Below, piece after piece: positions 6,432 to 8,850 of a DNA stretch of 8,850 nucleotides. The position numbers and the translations under genes were made by a program. Under the pieces are notes generated by a model. The model was not told where the DNA came from, made no database searches, and worked only from the letters and a program-made list of their open reading frames with translations. The stretch is taken from assembly GCA_964477525.1 (NCBI GenBank), contig CAYZHY010000141.1:1-8850 (forward strand). Reading direction: 5' to 3'. The stretch is from PCC-9228 sp964477525 (GTDB taxonomy: Bacteria > Cyanobacteriota > Cyanobacteriia > Cyanobacteriales > PCC-9228). Position 1 is the first letter of the stretch. Every line of letters begins with the position of its first letter.

Positions 6432-7793
6432 ATGACCCATTCTTGTTCAGCTGGTTTGGTAATTCGCAAAGCCTACATTCTCCTTTCCGACGACAGTTGG
6501 CTGTTGGGAGACGTACAGATTCGCGACGGTCAAATTGTGCGAATTGCTTCTGAAATTGAGGAAACCGGCGACGGCGAAGTGAATGCAGAAGGTTTAACCC
6601 TGCTGCCTGGGGTTATCGACCCGCAGGTTCATTTTCGCGAACCCGGTTTGGAACATAAAGAAGATTTACACAGTGCCAGCCGCGCTTGCGCCAAAGGGGG
6701 TGTTACGTCATTTCTGGAAATGCCCAACACCAAACCGATTACCAGTACGCAAGCGGCTTTGGATGACAAACTCCAACGCGCTGCCCAAAAGTCTCTGGTC
6801 AATTATGGCTTTTTTATCGGCGCAACGGGGGAAAATACGGCAGATTTGCTCTCTGTCAATCCCACACCAGGTATTAAAATTTTCATGGGGTCCATGAAAG
6901 GCGATTTGTTGGTGGATACGGAAGCGGCTTTGGAACCGATTTTTGCCCAAGGGGAACGGTTGATTGCCGTTCATGCGGAAAATCAGGAACGCATCCGCCA
7001 ACGCAAGCAGTTGTTTGCTGGCTTTCACGACCCCAGCTTCCATTCTTTGATTCAAGACAATCAAACGGCGTTGGATGCGACGCAGTTGGCGTTGAAACTA
7101 TCGAAAAAATACCAAAGGCGGCTGCATATTTTGCATTTATCCACCGCCGACGAAGCACAACTGTTGCGCCAGGAAAAACCGGCTTGGGTGACGACTGAAG
7201 TAACGCCGCAGCATTTGCTGTTGAATACGTCTGCCTACGAAAAATTGGGAACTCTAGCCCAGATGAACCCACCCCTGAAATCGCCGGCGGACAATCAAGT
7301 TTTGTGGCAAGCTTTATTGGATGGGGTGATTGATTTTATTGCTACCGACCACGCCCCCCATACGTTACAAGAAAAGGCTAAAAGCTATCCCGATAGTCCG
7401 GCGGGTATGCCAGGTGTCGAAACGTCGCTGCCGTTGTTGCTTACCCAAGCGATGCAAGGACGCTGTACGGTGGCCCAGGTGGCGAATTGGATGTCGAAGG
7501 CGGTGGCAACCGGATACGGTATTCCCAATAAAGGTGCGATCGCGGTTGGTTACGATGCGGATTTGGTGTTGGTGGATTTACAATCGTACTATCCAGTACG
7601 CCGGGAAGGTTTGATGACCCGCTGCGGTTGGAGTCCTTTTGAAGGTTGGAATTTGACGGGATGGCCGGTGACGACGATTGTTGGCGGTGAGGTGGTTTAC
7701 GATCGCGGTACATTTCGCGATCGCCGCTGCGGCCAGGCTTTGAGCTTTACTGGGTCAACTTTATCCGATGCCGAGTCCTCCCAAGATGGTTAA
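6432..7793 (+). CDS. pyrC: Dihydroorotase (class I amidohydrolase type)
   Basis: A 453-residue amidohydrolase expected to interconvert carbamoyl-aspartate and dihydroorotate in pyrimidine synthesis. The N-terminal beta domain leads to DPQVHFREPGLEHKEDL (63-79) and FLEMPNTKP. Then come GIKIFMGSMKG (Lys149), IAVHAENQ (His181), LHILHLST (His232 and His235), TPQHLLLN, and the catalytic ATDHAPH (Asp306), followed by PAGMPGVETSLPLLL and the C-terminal beta strands (YDADLVLVDL). The FREPG and PGVETSLP landmarks favour dihydroorotase over allantoinase. One oddity: the first histidine of the metal-binding HxH pair is Gln65 (DPQVH). I recall the same form in other cyanobacterial homologues but cannot check it. 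If that Gln cannot support metal binding, the protein could be a non-catalytic paralogue. The alpha/beta hydrolase gene follows after 55 nt. Confidence 0.92.
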   Translation: MTHSCSAGLVIRKAYILLSDDSWLLGDVQIRDGQIVRIASEIEETGDGEVNAEGLTLLPGVIDPQVHFREPGLEHKEDLHSASRACAKGGVTSFLEMPNTKPITSTQAALDDKLQRAAQKSLVNYGFFIGATGENTADLLSVNPTPGIKIFMGSMKGDLLVDTEAALEPIFAQGERLIAVHAENQERIRQRKQLFAGFHDPSFHSLIQDNQTALDATQLALKLSKKYQRRLHILHLSTADEAQLLRQEKPAWVTTEVTPQHLLLNTSAYEKLGTLAQMNPPLKSPADNQVLWQALLDGVIDFIATDHAPHTLQEKAKSYPDSPAGMPGVETSLPLLLTQAMQGRCTVAQVANWMSKAVATGYGIPNKGAIAVGYDADLVLVDLQSYYPVRREGLMTRCGWSPFEGWNLTGWPVTTIVGGEVVYDRGTFRDRRCGQALSFTGSTLSDAESSQDG

Positions 7794-7848
7794 AATAGAA
7801 AGTACGTTAACGAAACTTCACAATACAGGGGCCAAGTTTTTAAGGAAA

Positions 7849-8742
7849 ATGACAGTAACCAAAACACCGGCAGCCGTAGGCTGGGAAAAATATTCCTGGA
7901 TGTGGCAGGGATACCACATTCGCTATACCGTCGTGGGAACGGGGCAGCCTTTGCTGCTGCTACACGGATTTGGCGCGTCCATCGGTCACTGGCGTAAGAA
8001 TATTCCGGTTCTCGCCGCCCAGGGATATCAAGTTTACGCGATCGATTTGCTGGGATTTGGCGATTCGGACAAGCCAGCTCTGGATTATAGCTTGCATTTG
8101 TGGCAAGCATTGCTGTGCGATTTTATCAGCGATCGCATTCAAAAACCCACCGTTTTCGTCGGTAATTCCATTGGCGCGCTGCTGGCTTTGATGGTGGCAG
8201 CAGATTATCCGGAACATACCGCAGGTGTGGTTTTAATCAATGCTGCCGGTGGTTTGAACCATCGCCCGCAAGAACTTAATTGGCCGTTGCGCGTGGTGAT
8301 GGGCACTTTTAGCAAAGTTACGCAAGCGCCCGTTATCGGTCCGATGGTCTTCCATCAAATTCGCCAGCGGCATCGCATCCGCCGTACTTTGTATCAAGTT
8401 TATGCCAACCCAGAAGCAGTAACTGAAGAGTTAGTGGATTTATTGTACCAACCTTCCTGCCACGAAGGTGCGCAAAAGGTCTTTGCGTCCATTCTCAACG
8501 CACCTGCCGGTCCCCATCCATCGGAGTTGCTGCCGAAAGTGGACTGTCCTATGCTCGTCTTGTGGGGAGAAAACGACCCTTGGACCCCCATCAGCGGTTC
8601 TGCAATTTATCAGAAACTTGCCCAAGAAAAGGATGCGGTGGATTTCTTCTCTATACCACAAGCCGGTCACTGTCCCCACGACGAACAACCGGAAACGGTG
8701 AATGGATATATTGTAGACTGGCTAGCGGCGCATTTCGCGTAG
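7849..8742 (+). CDS. Alpha/beta hydrolase, related to chlorophyll dephytylase/pheophytinase-type enzymes
   Basis: From ATG 7849 this is a 297-residue alpha/beta-hydrolase. It shows the oxyanion loop LLLLHGFGASIGHW, the nucleophile elbow VGNSIGALLAL (Ser107), the acid in LWGENDPWTP (Asp243) and the base in AGHCPHDEQP (His274), so the catalytic triad is complete. The HGFGASIGHWRKNI, IDLLGFGDSDKP and LINAAGG segments resemble cyanobacterial and plastid hydrolases of the group that includes Arabidopsis CLD1 and pheophytinase, which release phytol from chlorophyll pigments. That substrate is an analogy from memory, not shown here. An in-frame ATG at 7768 lies inside pyrC without a ribosome-binding site. 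ATG 7849 follows AAGGA closely and starts just before the conserved region, so I prefer it. It follows pyrC by 55 nt and is probably cotranscribed, although the functions are not obviously linked. Confidence 0.9.
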   Translation: MTVTKTPAAVGWEKYSWMWQGYHIRYTVVGTGQPLLLLHGFGASIGHWRKNIPVLAAQGYQVYAIDLLGFGDSDKPALDYSLHLWQALLCDFISDRIQKPTVFVGNSIGALLALMVAADYPEHTAGVVLINAAGGLNHRPQELNWPLRVVMGTFSKVTQAPVIGPMVFHQIRQRHRIRRTLYQVYANPEAVTEELVDLLYQPSCHEGAQKVFASILNAPAGPHPSELLPKVDCPMLVLWGENDPWTPISGSAIYQKLAQEKDAVDFFSIPQAGHCPHDEQPETVNGYIVDWLAAHFA

Positions 8743-8760
8743 TTGGTTATAACGACCGTA

Positions 8761-8785
8761 GGGGCAGCGCCCCCGTGCCTGCCCC
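8761..8785. repeat. GGGGCAG-N11-CTGCCCC hairpin
   Basis: GGGGCAG (8761-8767) pairs with CTGCCCC (8779-8785) across an 11-nt loop, 18 nt beyond the hydrolase stop. Stem length, loop length and the TA before it match the hairpin at 2873-2897. It overlaps the first unit of the tandem array that follows and could act as a 3'-end stabiliser or weak terminator for the pyrC-hydrolase transcript. Confidence 0.6.
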
Positions 8786-8850
8786 GTTCAAAACAGCAGC
8801 GCCCCCGTGCCTGCCCCGTTCAAAACAGCAGCGCCCCCGTGCCTGCCCCG
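8765..8850. repeat. 32-bp tandem repeat, about 2.7 copies, cut by the window edge
   Basis: Identical units begin at 8765, 8797 and 8829, each starting CAGCGCCCCCGTGCCTGCCC and, in the two full copies, ending GTTCAAAACAG. The third is cut at the right edge after 22 nt, so the true copy number is unknown. The copies seen show no mismatches, which suggests recent expansion. The period is not a multiple of three and the array lies outside any gene. There are no unique spacers, so it is not a CRISPR array. The array seems to have grown from the hairpin repeat at 8761. Confidence 0.85.

Larger units (their letters stand above)
156..8136. repeat. HIP1 octamers (GCGATCGC), at least 15 copies
   Basis: Copies start at 156, 272, 789, 841, 1112, 1184, 2807, 3393, 3457, 3478, 6303, 6349, 7536, 7717 and 8129. 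They fall in genes and gaps alike. This over-representation is the hallmark of many cyanobacterial genomes. Copies also occur in the Uma2, EAD1 and EAD10-GUN4 genes, so these accessory genes have been in a HIP1-rich lineage long enough to share the signature, or came from one. Confidence 0.9.

Noticed and set aside
7768..7848. Upstream ATG start for the alpha/beta hydrolase, overlapping pyrC
   Set aside because: It adds 27 residues without family similarity, lies inside pyrC and has no ribosome-binding site. ATG 7849 is closer to the conserved region.
8765..8850. CRISPR array at the right edge
   Set aside because: The whole 32-bp unit, including the AT-rich part, is identical between copies, so there are no variable spacers, and no cas gene is nearby.

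Overview
The window is cyanobacterial chromosome. The HIP1 octamer GCGATCGC occurs at least 15 times by hand count (chance expectation is about 0.1). The best-preserved proteins, dihydroorotase and the alpha/beta hydrolase, read like cyanobacterial orthologues, and a GUN4 domain occurs only in oxygenic phototrophs. I cannot name the genus.

Layout. (1) 1-355, minus: the N-terminal part of a Uma2/DUF820-family endonuclease-like gene that runs off the left edge. Its middle is in the wrong frame, so it is probably decayed. (2) 482-1928, plus: an accessory pair. The first protein has an effector-associated domain of the EAD1 type. The second has an EAD10-like N-terminus fused to a GUN4 domain, but a one-base frameshift splits it. 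The two proteins share a gap-free 16-residue K-Y-x-x-N-I-x7-I-G-D motif. This is the least ordinary part of the window and resembles the EAD-based conflict or signalling modules of multicellular bacteria. (3) 1929-2269: no gene, but a 128-bp palindromic MITE-like element. (4) 2270-6201, all minus: in transcription order lepB (signal peptidase I), a Crp/Fnr-family regulator, an M61 metallopeptidase with a C-terminal PDZ domain, and a TerB-like protein. Gaps of 75-156 nt and a hairpin after the regulator suggest separate or partly coupled transcripts, not one tight operon. (5) 6202-6431: the divergent promoter region between lepB and pyrC. (6) 6432-8742, plus: pyrC (dihydroorotase) followed after 55 nt by an alpha/beta hydrolase, probably cotranscribed. 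(7) 8757-8850: a GC-rich hairpin opening a 32-bp tandem repeat that runs off the right edge.

Regions 4 to 6 are housekeeping: protein export processing, proteolysis, pyrimidine synthesis and a hydrolase that may act on chlorophyll-type esters. Regions 1 to 3 show accessory-DNA turnover: two frame-damaged genes, a small palindromic element and an EAD pair. I see no RNA gene, CRISPR array or intact transposase.
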